Shown piece by piece: positions 16,670 to 17,500 of a stretch of DNA of 17,500 bases. Position 1 is the stretch's first letter. Every line of letters starts with the position of its first letter. Position numbers and translations under genes: made by a program. Source of the DNA: Symbiodinium natans (lineage: Eukaryota > Sar > Dinophyceae > Suessiales > Symbiodiniaceae); assembly GCA_905221605.1 (NCBI GenBank), contig CAJNDS010002524.1, positions 420,249-437,748 of the forward strand, in the 5' to 3' direction. The notes beneath the pieces were generated by a model. It had not been told where the DNA came from. It was given only the letters and a program-made list of their open reading frames with translations, and did no database searches.

Positions 16670-17381
16670 TGTATAATCCTGCCATCCTTGAGAAAGGTTA
16701 ATCTTTTTGTGGACCAGGGTACTCAGCAACTAGGTTGAGAAACTGGGCTGAGGTAGCCGATGCTGCATGCTATGGGGGTTTGGGGGGGGGGGGGGCGGGG
16801 CGGAGGGCCGGTGGTGGTGGAGGTGTTCAAATCAAACGAAGGACTGCCCCCTTGACATTAGGAAAAGCCCGTCAGGGGCTTGGCTTGGGTAAACACCCCC
16901 CACGAGGAGGCAACCCTAATTCTGTTCGTTTCACTGCATAACGAGGAAGAGTTCGACGCATTGAGAAGGTTTACATTTCAGCAACCGGCATCATTGCCCG
17001 AATGCCATGCAGAGCGATAAGGAACAATCTGACGCGACGTTGGGACTCCTGACCCGAATCTCCTTGGCATGAACTTGACTGTTAGCTACTAGAATCCCTA
17101 CTCACCAAGAGCAAGTAAAGTCGACAAGAAGAACCGAAGGGGTCTTGGCCACAGATCTGACGATGGGATGGGTTGGGTTGTGTGGCTGCGATGGCGACTG
17201 GTTGGCGCCCTCCCCAAGCCCGAACCGCTAAGCCCTTCCCTAAACCCTAAACCCTAAACCCGAAACCCTAAACCCTGAAGAAGCTTGAAGGTGAAGGGCT
17301 CTTCTTCATCAGTCTCCTTGCCTTCGCTAAGCCCTAAACCGTACCCCAAAAAGGGGACCTAAAGTTAGAGACCTACACCTT

Positions 17382-17465
17382 GGGATGTTCCCCCATATAC
17401 TCACAGACTACCACCTATGTACTATACTCCCTATTAAGGACTGCTAGTATCAGGGGGAACATCCC
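17382..17465. mobile_element. MITE family C, copy 2 (84 bp)
   Basis: Same GGGATGTTC/GAACATCCC ends as the element at 11976-12073, and it shares the internal CTATTAAGGACTG block. The left arm is more diverged and the element is shorter. Confidence 0.75.
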
Positions 17466-17500
17466 AACCTATCTGCCCTAAACTGAAAAATCAACTCGAT

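Larger units (their letters stand above)
16116..17500. other. Repeat-rich end of window, no exon recognised
   Basis: CCCTAAA (16139-16213, 16304-16340), TTTAGGG (16437-16531), two G runs (16581-16624 and 16631-16667), CCCTAAA (17238-17277) and MITE C copy 2. Unique sequence at 16820-17220 shows no motif of the hydrolase C-terminus. Confidence 0.6.

Noticed and set aside
16523-16729. Minus-strand polyproline ORF
   Set aside because: It is the complement of the two G runs.
17021-17052. Possible exon 13 at ATAAG|GAACAATCTG
   Set aside because: It joins in phase to exon 12 but reads NNLTRRWDS and stop, unlike the expected VKLGG strand.

Overview
The window reads as nuclear DNA of a dinoflagellate-type alga. 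Four things point that way. Plant-type telomeric heptamers (TTTAGGG/CCCTAAA) are scattered throughout in both orientations. One gene is split into many short exons. Its introns, as inferred from an uninterrupted reading frame, start mostly with GA or GC rather than GT and end in AG followed by a G, a splice grammar known from dinoflagellates. There are no bacterial-style compact genes, and most of the sequence is intron or repeat. The species cannot be named from this window.

The best-supported content is one plus-strand gene from about 7137 to beyond 16115. I could join twelve exons (905 nt, 301 complete codons) with no stop and with consistent phase at all eleven junctions. The product resembles the amidohydrolase-2 type of metal-dependent TIM-barrel hydrolase (relatives of rhizobial y4mH and sugar-lactonase-like enzymes). 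It has an HHH-containing metal motif after the first strand, a WLFHPQ motif and a CDHMGYPLG motif. The 3' end was not found and probably lies past the window. Coding sequence fills only about 10% of the gene span.

Upstream (about 1860-6823, plus strand) there are weaker coding-like blocks. The last four (4545-4607, 6029-6082, 6403-6441, 6776-6823) join in frame under the same splice grammar and end in a stop, so a second gene in the same direction may finish about 310 bp before the hydrolase gene starts. This is a hypothesis. Two earlier blocks (about 1861-1930 and 2561-2660) may belong to it.

The rest is repeats. There are dozens of interstitial telomeric tracts, including a head-to-head junction in intron 4. 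At least four families of short inverted-repeat (MITE-like) elements are present; one has two 124-bp copies about 98% identical, in introns 3 and 5. There are also homopolymers (T58, G44, G37), a 27-unit CACTTC array, TA-rich arrays, and a diverged ~115-bp tandem repeat in intron 10. The window from 16116 to 17500 is repeat-rich and has no exon I could support. No rRNA, tRNA or CRISPR array was recognised.
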